Shown here: piece by piece, positions 49,013-63,100 of the stretch | Position numbering within the stretch: position 1 is the stretch's first letter | How the letters are laid out: each line of letters opens with the position of its first letter | From: CALFCX01 sp041650595 | Lineage (GTDB): Bacteria > Margulisbacteria > WOR-1 > JAKLHX01 | Assembly (NCBI GenBank): GCA_041650595.1 | Contig: JBAZKW010000006.1 | Location: forward strand, 1 to 64,000 | Direction: 5' to 3' | Length of the DNA: 64,000 bases | The notes under the pieces: generated by a model | The model's input: only the letters and a program-made list of their open reading frames with translations | Database searches by the model: none | Told to the model about the DNA's origin: nothing | Position numbers and translations under genes: made by a program

Positions 49013-51102
49013 TATCTACCTCTTCGATCGAAATCGGCGGCAAAACACTCTCTTTAGAAACCGGAAAACTTGCCATGCAGGCATCCGGTTCTGTTGTCAT
49101 CAGATGCGGCGATACCATGTTGATAGCCACCTGTGTCGTTTCCGGCAAGATAAGGCAGGGGATAGATTTTTTTCCGCTCTCGGTGGATTACGAAGAAAAG
49201 ATGTACGCGGTCGGCAAGATCCCGGGAGGCTTTTTTAAAAGAGAAGGGCGCCCCACGGAAAAGGCCATCCTTACTTCTCGTTTGATAGACAGGCCTATCA
49301 GGCCGCTTTTCCCCGAAGGACTGCGTAACGATGTCCAGATAGTAGTGACACCTCTTTCTGTGGACGGCGAAAATATTCCCGACGTGCTTGCCATCATCGG
49401 AGCATCTGCCGCGCTTTCTATTTCCGAGATACCTTTTGAAGGCCCGATCGGCGCCGTAAGGATCGGCAGGGTTGACGGGAAGTTTGTTGCGAATCCCACC
49501 AACAGCGAAATAGAAAAAAGCGACATGGATTTTGTCATCGCCGCGACCAGAACGCAGACACTTATGATAGAGGCTGCCGCCAAAGAAGTTCCGGAAGAGG
49601 TTTTTGTTGATGCTCTGGTTTTTGCACAGGATGCCATAAACAAGAGCATCGATCTTCAGGAAGCCCTTTGCAAAAAGGCAGGCGTCGCTAAAATGAAATA
49701 CACTACTTACTCTCCAAACGAACTCATCAGTAAATATGTAAAATCCGGTTATGAAAGCGAAATAAAAGATGCGCTTAATATTCCCGATAAGGAGAAACAG
49801 ATAGACAGGCTTGATGTTATTGCCGCAAATATCGTCGAGTCCGCAAAAAATTCAAAAGATGAAAAGCTGAAAGACGCGATGAAAGAATTTCCGGCTGATG
49901 TTTCTGCCGTGATCAAGTCCATAGAAAAAAAGATAGTAAGAAAAATGATAATCGAAGAGCATAGGCGCCCCGACGGCAGAAAGACGGATGAGATCCGGCC
50001 GATAACCTGCGAAGTCTCGGCGATCCCGCGCTCTCACGGTTCGGGTCTTTTTACCAGAGGATGGACGCAGGCGCTTACCGTTGTCACGCTCGGTTCAAAA
50101 GGCGATGCGCAGATAATAGACGGCCTCTCCGCTGAAGAGAGCGAAAAAAGATATATACATCATTATAATATGCCGGCTTACAGCGTAGGAGAAGTAAAAC
50201 CTTTGAGAGGCCCGGGAAGGCGCGAGATCGGGCACGGAGCTCTTGCCGAAAAAGCTCTTCTTCCCGTACTTCCCGAAGAAGAAAAATTTCCTTATACAAT
50301 AAGGCTTGTGTCCGAGATCTTGGGGTCCAACGGCTCTTCTTCCATGGCTTCCACCTGCGGAAGCACTCTAGCTCTTATGGATGCGGGGGTACCTCTTAAG
50401 GCGGCAGTGTCCGGTATCGCAATGGGGCTTGTGACAGAAGGCAGCTCTTATCAGATACTTTCGGACCTTCAAGGGCTTGAAGATTTCTTGGGGGACATGG
50501 ATTTTAAGATCGCGGGTTCTTCAAAAGGTATAACAGCAATACAGCTTGATATTAAAATAAAAGGTTTGTCTCTTAACATCGTGAAGGACACTTTTTCCCA
50601 GGCAAAAAAAGGCAGAGATCTTATTCTTGGAAAAATGTTGGAAGTGATACCCAACCCCAGACAGGAACTTTCTATGCACGCGCCGCGGGTAATCACATTT
50701 TCTATCAACAACGAAAAGATAGGTCTTGTGATAGGTCCGGGCGGCAAGAATATAAAAAGGATAATCGCGGAGACCGGCGCGCAGATAGATATCGAAGACG
50801 ACGGCATGGTATTTATAACTTCTATAGATGCCGCGGCCGCGCAGAACGCTCAGGAGCAGATACAGTCGATCGCAATGGACGCGGAAGTCGGCAAAGTGTA
50901 TCACGGCGAGGTCGTAAAGATCATGCCGTTTGGCGCATTTGTGGAGATACTTCCCGGCAAAGACGGGATGGTCCATATCTCCAAATTGTCCAACCACCGC
51001 GTGAACAAAGTAGAAGACGTTGTCAACGTGGGTGACAAAGTCGATGTAAAAGTCACAGAGATAGATTCTCAGGGGCGCATTAACCTTACGATGAACCTTT
51101 AA
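49009..51102 (+). CDS. pnp: Polyribonucleotide nucleotidyltransferase (PNPase)
   Basis: Phosphorolytic 3'-5' exoribonuclease of the RNA degradosome, trimeric, cytosolic. 697 aa: a first RNase PH domain (FPLSVDYEEKMYAVGKIPGG near 50; GRPTEKAILTSRLIDRPIRP near 80), a helical linker, and a second PH domain (EVSAIPRSHGSGLFTRGWTQ near 335; GSNGSSSMASTCGSTLALMD near 440). A KH domain (VIGPGGKNIKRIIAETGAQI near 573) and an S1 domain from about 625 (VYHGEVVKIMPFGAFVEILP) complete it. Overlaps rpsO by 4 bp. Confidence 0.97.
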   Translation: MISTSSIEIGGKTLSLETGKLAMQASGSVVIRCGDTMLIATCVVSGKIRQGIDFFPLSVDYEEKMYAVGKIPGGFFKREGRPTEKAILTSRLIDRPIRPLFPEGLRNDVQIVVTPLSVDGENIPDVLAIIGASAALSISEIPFEGPIGAVRIGRVDGKFVANPTNSEIEKSDMDFVIAATRTQTLMIEAAAKEVPEEVFVDALVFAQDAINKSIDLQEALCKKAGVAKMKYTTYSPNELISKYVKSGYESEIKDALNIPDKEKQIDRLDVIAANIVESAKNSKDEKLKDAMKEFPADVSAVIKSIEKKIVRKMIIEEHRRPDGRKTDEIRPITCEVSAIPRSHGSGLFTRGWTQALTVVTLGSKGDAQIIDGLSAEESEKRYIHHYNMPAYSVGEVKPLRGPGRREIGHGALAEKALLPVLPEEEKFPYTIRLVSEILGSNGSSSMASTCGSTLALMDAGVPLKAAVSGIAMGLVTEGSSYQILSDLQGLEDFLGDMDFKIAGSSKGITAIQLDIKIKGLSLNIVKDTFSQAKKGRDLILGKMLEVIPNPRQELSMHAPRVITFSINNEKIGLVIGPGGKNIKRIIAETGAQIDIEDDGMVFITSIDAAAAQNAQEQIQSIAMDAEVGKVYHGEVVKIMPFGAFVEILPGKDGMVHISKLSNHRVNKVEDVVNVGDKVDVKVTEIDSQGRINLTMNL

Positions 51103-51126
51103 CCGCCACTTGCGGACATTTTCCTA

Positions 51127-51154
51127 TTGACACTTCCCGATTTTCTTATATAAT
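51127..51154 (+). promoter_or_regulatory. Sigma-70 promoter of the giant gene
   Basis: TTGACA (51127-51132), a 16-nt spacer, TATAAT (51149-51154). This gives a leader of about 35 nt before TTG 51197, which has GGGGA 7 nt upstream. Confidence 0.65.
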
Positions 51155-51196
51155 CTATAATAATATATACATTTAGCAAAAATTGGGGATTTTAAA

Positions 51197-54100
51197 TTGC
51201 AAGAGCGTTCAAAAAATAAGCGCCGGTTTTTTTATTCAATAGTTCTCACGGCTTTGACTGTGTTTTTATTTGCGGTTGTTTCATCCTCTGCTTCTTATGC
51301 AGTTACCGTAAAATGGGCCCGTCTTCCAGCTCCAGCATCCGCAAATTGGGGAGTTGGGGCCAATTGGTCTACAGGACAGGTCCCGGGAGCTGACGACGAT
51401 GTTGTGTTTGATGATACAAGCACGCAGAACTGTGTCATCAATTTGCCGTGTGTGATAAAGAGCCTGACTATAACAAACGCGTACACGGGAGTAATAACGC
51501 ACAGGTATGTACCGACTCCGAATAGCGTTTCTTTGGCTATAACCTCTAATTACGATCAACGCGGCGGTGCGTACATAGTTGAAAACCCGAACTATGAAAC
51601 CGTTTATTATCCATTCACGGTCGGCGGAAGCTTTTTTGTTACGGCGGAAGCCGTTTTCAGCAGGTACCAGTCTGCAGGGGGATATCTTCTTGTATCCGAT
51701 GTTTACGGCTTGCAGGCGATGAGATGCAGCAAAGAAGCGGACTACAAGCTGACCAACGATATAGATGCAACTTCTACCGCAAATTGGAATTACAGTTTGT
51801 CCAGATCAACATACGAGGGCTTTGTGCCCATCGGAACCCTCACTGAAACTTTTACCGGAAGCCTTGACGGGAACTACAAAGCTATCACGGGTCTTCATAT
51901 AGAAAAGTACGGCGAAAATTATGTCGGCATGTTTGGCGCCCTTGGGACCGGCGCGTTTATCAGCAATTTGTCCTTGACGGGAGCCCGGATCACGGGATGG
52001 TCCGTCAAATATTTGGGGGGATTAACGGCATATGCCGCCCTTTCGAACATAGAAAATTGTCATGTCGACGGCGTAATAAATTCCAATGGATCGGACTTTT
52101 TTCAGTCAATATGGTATATAGGCATGATCGCCGCATATAATACCGGTGATATATCCAAAAGTTTTTGTTCGGGAAATATAAACATTGACCGAAAAAACCA
52201 ATATGTTACAAACCTTTACGTCGGCGGCATATCATCGTATAACACCGGGAGTATCTCGGATTGCTATTCAACGGCCGATTTTTTTATGACCAGTGGCAAC
52301 AGCGCGCAGTGGCTGGGAGGCATGGCCGGATATAATTCCGGAAGTGTTGCAAACTGCTATTCATCCGGGGCGATCAATTTTCCCTACGCCAAATTTGGTG
52401 TCGGCGGACTTGTCGGATATAATGCTTCCGGCGGGACTGCCGTTAATTCATATTTTTCCCAGTCTGAATTTGACAACGCTATCGGCCAGTTGAAAACACC
52501 ACAGGAGATGAGCAGAGAAGTAACATTTTCCGGATGGGATTTTAGAACGGTATGGTCGATAGACGAAAACAATACATACCCGTACTTTCTCTGGTCTATA
52601 TATAGCTGGGAGGGGGATGACCTTGAGCTTTGGACTTCCCCCTCGGACTGGAACAAAAACTACGGATATCCGTCACTGGAATCCCACAAGGCTTATGTCA
52701 ATGAGGGATTATCCGATTTTCAAACCCCGTCAGAACCTCTTACTATAGGAGGCCTTAAACTAGGCCCCGATCTGGCTGTCAAACTTACTCTTGCCAACGA
52801 CCTTACACTCAGTTCATCCGCGGGAAAATCAGGAAGTTTGGCTCTTTACGGATCTTCTTTTGAAGGCGCTGGAAAAACCGTAAGGATATACGGCGGGTTA
52901 AATATTTCTTCCGAAGCGAGGTTTTATCCCAATACCGCAGCAGCGGGCGGCGCCGGAACCGTGGAATTTTCCGGAAGCTCTACCTGTTCACTGGTAAAAG
53001 GCAATATAAGGTTCTATAATTTGCGGTCTGCGCAGCCGTATAAGCGCATCACATTCGAAGCCGGTTCGGTGCATACAGTAGAAGGGACTCTTTATTTGAG
53101 CGGCGAAGCTGACAGGGAAATAATGCTCAAAAGTTCTATCCCCGGACAGCAGTGGTATATATCTCCCGAGAGTTCGGTCATTGCGCGTCATCTTATAGTA
53201 GCCGATTCACACAATCTCGGGACCCCGATAAGCGCACTGGATTCCTATGACGGCGGCAACAACTACGGCTGGAGTTTTGGCGGGTACGCGGTTTCCCTGC
53301 ATACCAATGAGGGCGGGTCTATAGCTCCCCCCGGTATACTGGGAGAAGTTTTGACTCCTATCGGAACTCCGACAACTTTGGAGATAACCGCAAGCGCCGG
53401 GAACTACATAGGATATGTGAGGATAGACGGTACTCTTGAAGCCGGGCCGTATACCTCGCCGCATTCAGTAACGGTGCCAGGAAATGGCGCCCATTCTGTT
53501 GAGGCATTTTTTGTCAGGAACAACTTAAAGATATGGAAAGGCGGCGGTGGTGACGAAAATTGGTCGACCGCGGCGAACTGGACGGGATATGCCGCGCCCG
53601 GTGCACCAGATTCTGTAGTGTTTAATTCTATTTCGGGGAATTCCACGGTTAACAGCAGCTTTACTATTGATAATCTGACTGTGGAAGCCGATTATCTCGG
53701 AACAATAACCCACTCTTCCAGTCTGACCATAGAATCGGATTTTGTCCAATTAGGAGGGACGTTCGAGTCAAATCCGGCCGCGGTCTTTGAAGTAAACGGC
53801 AGTTTTTCCATACCGGATATCGACGGCGCTTTCAAAAGGTTTGGAGGTGCGGGATCGACTTTGGACGCGTATACTGTCAATGATATATACAGCCTTCAGG
53901 CCGCCAGATGCAACCTAGACAAGCATTTTAAACTGATCAGCAACATTGATGCTTCTTCCACAAGGAATTGGAACTGGAACGGTACGACGCATGAAGGGTT
54001 CAGGCCCATAGGATATATGCTTGCGGGGACCTATCTTGACAGACCTGATTATCCGTTCACCGGTTCTTTTAACGGAGGCAAACACAAAATATCGGGACTG

Positions 54101-57100
54101 TTCATAAACAAAACGGATTTCATATGCGTGGGGCTGTTCGGTGCCTCGATCTCACCGCATACAAAAGCCATTTATGACCTTGCGGTTTCCGGAGCTTATG
54201 TGAGAGGCTATCAGCTTGTCGGCGGATTTGTCGGATATAATTCATCGAATATTTACGACAGCTATTTTACAGGCGTGGTATATTGCGAAGACGCTTCTGC
54301 CTATACAGGTGGATTCGTTGGAAGACAGGCAAATTGGTCTCCTGCTCCGACGATAGGCAGATGTTATGTAAATGCTTTGGTAGAACAGTTCGATCATCCT
54401 TACAGCCCAGCATATATCGGATTGTTTGCCGGCAACCAAAACGGCACAATAAGGGACAGCTTTGCGGAAGGGATTGTCCGTGCGTCGTCGACGACAGGTT
54501 ATGTCGGAGGCTTTGTCGGAGTAGGCGGAACTGGTATTACGAATTGTTACGCCGCAGGTGAACTTGATTCTGATGCGGGCGGCGCTTTCGCAGGATTTAG
54601 CAACCCGGCAAACTGTTATTATACCCAGACAAAGAAGCCCAATTTTAATGATTTCGGGACCCATATTACGCAGGAACAGCTAAAGAGCAAAGCGACTTTT
54701 TCCGGATGGGACTTTGATTCCGTCTGGTCTATAGACGAAGGCGTCAGCGGGCCGTATCTACTCTGGAAATACCACAATTGGACCGGCAACGGCGGCGGAA
54801 GTTCCTGGGCGGATGCGGCCAATTGGAGCGAAAATCTGGAGCCGGCCTCTGATTATCCGCGAACATTTTCGGACAACGTATATCTAAACGATTCTTCGGC
54901 GGAGCTGTCAACGCCGGGTTCTCCGCTTCAACTTGGGGAGCTGGTACTCGGCTCGGCATTTTCCGGAAAACTTGTTTTAAACAATCAGATTACAATAAGC
55001 AGTGAAAGTCTGTCCAAAGGCAACCTGGTAATGTGTATGGGCACCATAGAAGCGTCAAACACGGCGATAAGCATCGAGGGTAATTTTAAGATCGCTAACT
55101 ACGGGTCGCCGCGTTTGCTGTTTTCAAGCGAATCAAGCACGGTAAATATGTTCGGGAGCCAAAAAAATTCGTTGATACAGATGCTTTTTCCGGAGGAGAA
55201 CAATGACTTTTATAGTTTTAGATGCACCACTCCGGGCAAGACGCTGATCTTTCACACCGGGGAATCCGGCTATTCCAGGATCAGGTCAGATTTTCTTATC
55301 AGCGGAGAAGCCGGCACAGGCAGATTGGTAGTGCTACAGGGATCTTCCGCTTCCCCTTCCGCCTGGTATATAAGCCCCGAGGGAAGTGTTTCGGTAAAAT
55401 ATGCCGTAGTATTTAATTCTAACAATACAGGGCCTGATATCATAACTCCCGAATCCTCTTATGACGGAGGCAATAATACAAGATGGAGCGGCTTCATAGG
55501 CAATTCCATTACCGCGATCTCGGGCGCGGGAGGAATTATAACGCCTGAGGGAGTAGTGCCAGTGGATTTGGGCAATACTCAAGAATTTATTGTTACTTCG
55601 TCCGAGGGCTATTACATAGGGTTCGTCAAAATAGACGGCCTGGCGACTGACGAATCTCTGTCAACTTTTGAAGCAAAATTCTATCTGACCTCGGACGGTA
55701 ATGCTCATTCCATAGAGGCTTATTTTTCTCAGGCAGGTACACGCACATGGACCGGATGCGGCGAGGACTCTTTGTGGTCAAACCCGCTCAACTGGACTGG
55801 GAACGCGACTCCCCAGGCAAGCGAACGCGTCATTTTTAACGAAACAAGCTCAAAAAATTCCGTTATAGACGACTTTAATCCGGCCAATACAATATATTCC
55901 CTGTCTATCGAAAGTATCAGTACTGTCCTCATAAGCCAGGAAGCTTCTTTAACGATCACCGCCAGCTTTGAACAATTTGCCGGCAGGTTCTATTGCGGCG
56001 ATCCGTTTTCTTGCGCCTTTACGGTAGAGGGCGATTTTGTAATTCCTGACACCTATGCCTACTCTGCTCCGCCTTTTTTCAGGATGTCGGGGGCGGGGAG
56101 CAGCGGAGATCCGTTTTTGATAGCGGATATTTACGGCCTGCAGGGTCTGCTTGGCACGAGATCATATACTCCTTTTTACTATAAATTGGCGGCCAATATT
56201 GACGCATCCCCCACAAGAAGGTGGAATTGGAACGGAGCTACGCATGAAGGGTTCATGCCAATCGGGGATAGTTCATACTATTTTGGAGGTGTTTTTGACG
56301 GCGATTACAGGGTGATAAGCGGCCTTTGGATAAACAGGCCTCTAAATGATTATGTTGGCTTGTTCGGGAGGAGTATAAGAACAATAAAGAATGTCGGCAT
56401 AGAAAATTCCGTAGTGACGGGGCATGATTATGTGGGAGGCCTGGTGGGAGCAAATACCACGGGTGGATTTTCCAGCGGGCTTTACAACTGTTATTTTGAC
56501 GGTTATGTCAGCGGAGAGGTCGTAGTGGGCGGTCTTGCAGGCTGGAATTTCGGGACCGACTCCTTGATAAAGAATTCCTTTTCCAGAGGCGCCGTAAAAG
56601 GGCATAGCGATGTGGGCGGTTTGCTCGGAAATAATTCTTTTTACGCAAAATTGTACGACAGCTATTCGTCGGCAAGTGTGGAGGGAGTTACTTTCAACAT
56701 AGGAGGGCTTGTCGGTAACGGAGAATATATCTACAATTGTTACGCTGTCGGTTTTGTGGGAGGAGCCTCTGTCGGAGGTCTGGTCGGGAATTACAGCGCG
56801 TCGGCACCCATAGAAAATTCTTTCTTCATAGATTCTTTGCATGACAATGGATTTGGTATTCTTACCTCCGAGGCCAATATGAAAAAGCGTAAGAATTTTA
56901 CCGGCGCCGGTTGGGATTTCGGCAGGATGTGGAGTATAGATGAGAGCAGAAGCTATCCGTATCAGCAGTGGGAAAAATGGCTTTGGACGGGAGCAGGGGA
57001 CGGGTCTTCATGGGATGATGCGGAAAACTGGAACAAGCACAACAGTTATCCTCTGGATGGAACGGCAAAAGTGTATATATCTACCTCCGAAGCAGTCATA

Positions 57101-60100
57101 ACTACTCCTTCCATTTTGCCTATATCTTTGGGCGGGCTTCAGCTTGGGACCAATTTTACCGGAAAATTTAGCTTAGGCAACAATCTTACACTGGATTCTT
57201 TAAACGGCTACGAAGGCGGCCTTTACATATATAATGGAACACTTGAGGCTTTGGCCCGTACGGTTACTATAGATGGAAATTACTATAAAAACAACACCGG
57301 ATCGTTCGACAGGGGAACAAACAGTACCGTTTCATTTGCCGACAATTCGTATCTGAGCCTGATAGAAGGATCGACGGTCTTTAAAAACTTCAATTGCAAT
57401 ACGCCGGCTAAGAAATTGTCATTTGAAGCCGGTTCCCTGCAAACAATAGAGGGATCATTTACTATAACAGGGGAGAGCGGCAGTAACATATTCCTTTTAA
57501 GCAGCGTGCGCGGCGCCACATGGGAGATACATTCTTTGGCGGGAAAATCTGTTACTTATGCGATCGTGCAGGATTCCAAGAATATAAGTTCGGCGGCCAT
57601 ATCAGCGGGCAATTCTATAGATTACGGCAATAATATCAATTGGACATTTACGGATTATGCCGTGGAAATATTTGTTGGAAGCCACGGATACGTAAATACA
57701 ACGGAAGGGCACTATTATATAAGCACCCTTGAAGGAGGGACGATAGAGGTGATGGTATCGCCGGAATCGTCCTCATATTATATATCGGATATCAAAATCG
57801 ACGGGGTATCTACTACAGAAGAAATATATCATCCGGGCACGCCGCATATATTTACTTTTAGAAACATAATGAAATTCTATACCTTTGAGGCTGAATTTAT
57901 GAGTGTGGGAACAAAAGAATGGGACGGAGGAGGAAGCACTAACAACTGGTCGGACCGGTTGAACTGGACAGGCAATTACACTCCCGAAGCAGGAGATGTA
58001 GTCCGTTTCGGATCCGTAAGCACAAAGAATGCGACAATAGACGCGAATTTTTCCGGCGGGACGGTGGCGGGGGTAACGATAGAGAGCGGATATACGGGAA
58101 CGATAAGACAAGACAGAGGACTTACCATCAACGGGAGCTTTGAGCAGGGAGGAGGATACTTTGTGTGTACCACTCCCACCACTACAGGGTTCTCGGTTAC
58201 GGGCAATTTCTCTCTGCCGGATACGAACGGGTCCTTTATACGTTACAGCGGTACAGGTACTTCTCCGGCAACGTCTTATATAGTCTCTGATATCTACGGC
58301 CTTCAGGCCGTCAAATGCAATCTTTCCGGTTACTTTAAGCTCTACTACGATATAGACGCTTCTGCCTCGCTCAATTGGAACTGGAACAGTTCTACAAGTA
58401 CTCACGAAGGATTTGTTCCTATAGGCAATACCAATACTCCATTCACCGGATCGTTCAGCGGCGAAAGCTTTGTCGTCAGCGGGCTTTGGATGGACAGGTA
58501 TTTGAAAGGCACAGTTTTGGGAGATAACACCGGACTGTTCGGGGTGATCGGTACAGGAGGCCTTGTCTCCCGCATGGGAGTACGCAGCTCATCCATAAGG
58601 GGATATAGTAATGTCGGGATTGTGGCAGGCAACAATCTCGGAGGCACAATTTCGCGGTGCCTTGCGGGAGGAGGGATTGTTCAGGGAAATGATTATATCG
58701 GAGGCATTGTCGGCACCAACAGTTCAACCGTGGAGGACTCATATTCGACCGCCGCTGTAATCGCTTACAACACCTGCGGAATCTTCGCGGGTTACAACAG
58801 CGGGGGATCCATTTCCAGATGTTATTCGGCAGGCTCAAGAGTAGGAAGCGGTGCTTTGGGGTTTATAGGCGGCGGCACTGATCCAAACCTTTTGTCGAAC
58901 TGTTACTACAGTACACTTGAGTCCGGACGGACCGGTGAAAACTACGGCGCTCTGCCGCTCACTCCCGTACAGATGAAACAACAGTCGTCTTTTGAAACAT
59001 GGAACTTTGACACGGTTTGGACGATAGACGAAAGTAAATCGTATCCTTCTTTGTTGTGGGAAGAGTGGAACTGGACGGGATTAGAAGATGGATTCGATTG
59101 GGTCAAGCCATTAAATTGGAACAAGAAATCGGGATATCCTTCTGATAATACGGCAAAAGTATACATTAATACCGGGACAGGAGGCATTAATGTCCCTTCC
59201 AATCTTTCTATCGGTAGCCTAATATTGGGGCCATATTATTCAGGTGCGCTGACATTACTCGGGAACCTTTATTTGGGCAATAATGGAACACGGGAAGGCA
59301 GTTTTCTGATGCTTGGAGGCACCCTTTATTCTGCTTATCAGGTGGCGATAGTAGTTGAAGGAAGATTTAAAAGGACAGCCGGTACTCTGACCAGCAATAG
59401 TACTGTGATATTTGCGGGCGCCGGACCGTCCATCATAGAAGGATCTACCACGTTCTACAATTTGTACTGTACTCAAGAAGGCAAAAGCCTGATCTTTGGG
59501 GCAGGCAGTGTCCAGACTGTGGAGGGCACTTTCAAGTTGAGCGGCGAAGCCGGCAGTAACGTAGTGTTGAGGAGTACCGAGGAAGGCTCGGCATGGTATA
59601 TACATCCCTCAGGAATAAAAGACCCGGTTTATTTTGTTGATGTGAAAGATTCCGTGAACCTGAGCTCGGAAGCGATGGACCCGTTCTATTCCGTCAATTC
59701 CGGAAACAATGTCAACTGGTTCACTCCATACACTATCACCGCCAGTGTTTCCGGGATCGCGACAGACGATGCCAGTACCTGGGGAACAATAGAGCCCAAA
59801 GGGGTATCCAATGTAGAACACGGCAGTTTCGAATCATTTAATATTTATCCGTATTACTCTTACAGGTTGGAATATGTCAGAGTGGATGGAGTATCCCAAG
59901 GGCAGATATCAACATATGAATTTATTCCTGTAACTGCCGATCACACGATAGAAGCCGTATTCGCGATCCAACCGTGGTTGATAACTTCCGAGACATCGGG
60001 AAGCGGTTCGGGAACGGTAACTCCCCTGGGGACAGTAGAGGTCGGTCATTATCAGAGGCAGACTTTTACGGTTGAGGCAAACGCAGGCAGTTATATTGCC

Positions 60101-63100
60101 TACGTCAAGGTTGACGGCGTGGTGACAACAGAAGGATTGGCAAATATTTCAATATTTCCTTCCCCCTACCTGATAACTTTTGAAGGGACTTCCGCGAATC
60201 ACACGCTCGAAGCGTATTTCCTGCCGGTAACTTATATGATATGGAACGGCAACGGGACTACGGAAGACTGGTCTGAGGCGATAAACTGGACCGGATCGGC
60301 AACTCCCGATGCGACTTCCAATGTCATTTTCAACGGTCTTAGCACAAAGAATTCTTCTGTCGATGCCGATTTTAACGGTTCAGTTGAGAGCTTGTCGATA
60401 ATGAGCGGTTATACAGGGACTGTCGGGATCTCCCGGATATTTACTGTTGAGGGCAATGTCTCTCTCGAATCCGGGATCCTGTTCCAGGAAGCGGCCGAAG
60501 AGTTTTACGTGGGAGGCGACTGGTACAACCTTCAGGCTCTCAACGGTTCTTTTCAAGACGGGCTTGGAACAGTGCTCTTTACAAAGTCATCCGGCGTTCA
60601 GACTGTTTTTTCCACAAATGACGCGGTTAGCAACACAAACAATGTTTTCAATAATCTATCGCACACCGGTGCTGGGCAGGTGATCGCGACGAACGCAGCC
60701 TTCGCTGTTGTTAATGATTTCTTGAATGCGTCAGGTTCCGGAACTTTTGAATTGTATAAGATAGGAATGATTATATATGGAGATTTTACCAACTCTTCCG
60801 TTTTTACACAGGAAGTAGATCTTGGACTGAACGCGTCGGACCTGATCGTGTATTTTGTCGGTTCCGGGATCCAAACGATAGAATCGGGCGGTGTGGGATT
60901 TGGACATGCTATCCCAATAATAGCGCACGCCGGTACAGGGACACTTTCTCTTGCCAATTCTATAGAGTGTGTGTTTTTGCTAAACGGTGAAGAAGCAGGT
61001 GCCATAGACGCGAACAATAAAGATGTCCATATATCGCTTGGGGTATTTAATAGCGGTACAGGAGAGGTGTTTGCAAATCACGCGAATTTATATATAGATG
61101 TCTTGCCGCGGCAATACTGGAACACTCTTATTCCGATCGACGCCGATATATCGGTCTTTAGCGGTCTTTTTAATGTCCGTTCGTTGAGCTGCGTAGTTCC
61201 CTCTAAATACATTATTTCAGCCGGGCTTATTACCATTGAAGCCGATGGTTTTGTTACTATGGAAGGAGGCAGCGCCTCCACATTGGAATTTATTTCCATG
61301 GCCGGTGGCGAAGAGTTCAGTTGGTGGTATATAGATCCTCAATGCCCAAGCGGCAGCAGATCATTTCAAAATCTATATGTGCAGGATTCTTATAATATTA
61401 ACTCGGTGACTATAGAAACTACAAACTCTATTGACCTGGGCAACAATATAGGGTGGAGGTTCTCCACTTTTTCAATGTACGAAACACATAATGCCGGAGG
61501 AACGGTAGAGCCGATAGGATACAGGTTGGTGGACGAAGGAGATACTATTACCTACGAAGTACGGGCGGATAGCGGATACTATATAGGATACATATTAAAG
61601 GACGGATTACCGGCGACAAGCGAGGGCAGTTATGGGAGCAATTATGCGGTGACGTTTGAAGCAATAACCAGTAACCATACGATAGAAGCATATTTTGACA
61701 GGATAGGCGGGCGAACATGGACGGGTGCCAGCGCAGTAGACAACAACTGGTCTACAGCCGCAAACTGGAGCGGGAACCAGGTGCCTCTTAGCACTGAAGA
61801 AGTTTTATTTAATTCTACGAGCACAATAGATGCGACAATAGACGGCTCCTTTGGCGGAACAATAGGCGGGATATCTATAGAGAGCGGATATACGGGAACT
61901 ATCACACAGGGCAGAAGTTTGCTTGTAACTGCGACATTTGAACAATCCGGCGGGACTTTTGTTTCCCCTGTGAGCTATGCATTTACGGTAGAAGGAAGCT
62001 TTAATATACCTGATACGGCGCAGGCCTTTAACAGGTTTGTCGGGAGCAGTCCTTACATTATATATGACGTGTATGGACTTCAGGCGATGAAGTGTTACAC
62101 CGGCGAGGCTTTTGAACTCAATAATAATATAAGCGCGGAATCTACGGCCGTATGGAACCTGACAAGTGAAGGTTATCAGGGGTTTGATCCTGTAGGCGAT
62201 ACTACGACAAACTTTGTCGGCTCACTGAACGGAAAAGGATTTGTGATATCCGGATTAAGGATAAAGAGAGCGCAAAACAATGTGGGATTATTCGGGGTAT
62301 TGGGAAGCGCGGCCTCTATAACTCAGGTGGGAATATATAACGCGTCTGTTGAGGGCTTAAGCAACGCAGGTATATTGGCCGGGACGAATTCAGGGACAAT
62401 TTCAAAGATTTATACAAAAGGTGCTGTGATAGGGACAGGATCGAACATAGGAGGAGCAATAGGGGAAAATACATTGACAGTGAGTGATTCATATTCGACG
62501 GCAAATGCATACGGAGGCAGTGTTGTCGGCGGATTTGCGGGAAATATTTCATCGGGTACGGCATCAGAGTGCTATGCTGCCGGTTCGGTCAGCGGGACGA
62601 CTGTCGGAGGGTTTGCGGGATTAAACGGCGGAACAGTTGAAAACTGCCATTTCACGGGAACAGACAACGGGGTCGGATCACTAGAGACAAGCGCACAGAT
62701 AAAACAGAAAAGCAGATTTGTTAATTGGAATTTTGACAGCACTTGGACAATAGATGAAGGCACGGTGAGCCCGCAGCTTATGTGGGAGATATACACGTGG
62801 ACGGGATCGGATGAAAGCGCTCCGACTGACTGGACAAAGCCGAACAACTGGAACAAGAAGAGCGGATATCCTTATACTAAAGAACACAAAGCGTTCATAA
62901 ATTCCGGGGATTTACTTGGCACTCCTGCAGGTTCGGAGTTGAGCCTGGGAGGATTACAGATCGGGCCGGATTATACGGGGACAATATCGCTCGGAAATAA
63001 TATCTTTATTGATAATTCAGGAACAAGGGAAGGCAGCTTGATATTGCTCGGAGGGACTTTTAGCAAGGGCAATAATAATGTGAGGATATCCGGGAATTTC

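Noticed and set aside
51103..51126. Terminator after pnp
   Set aside because: CCGC-CACTT-GCGG is a 4-bp stem with only a short, broken T-run, which is too weak to call.
57773..58405. 210-aa minus-strand frame, and many similar ones across 51281-63871
   Set aside because: They are antisense to the giant gene, whose plus frame is continuous with repeated domains. Their composition mirrors the Thr/Gly/Asn-rich plus strand.
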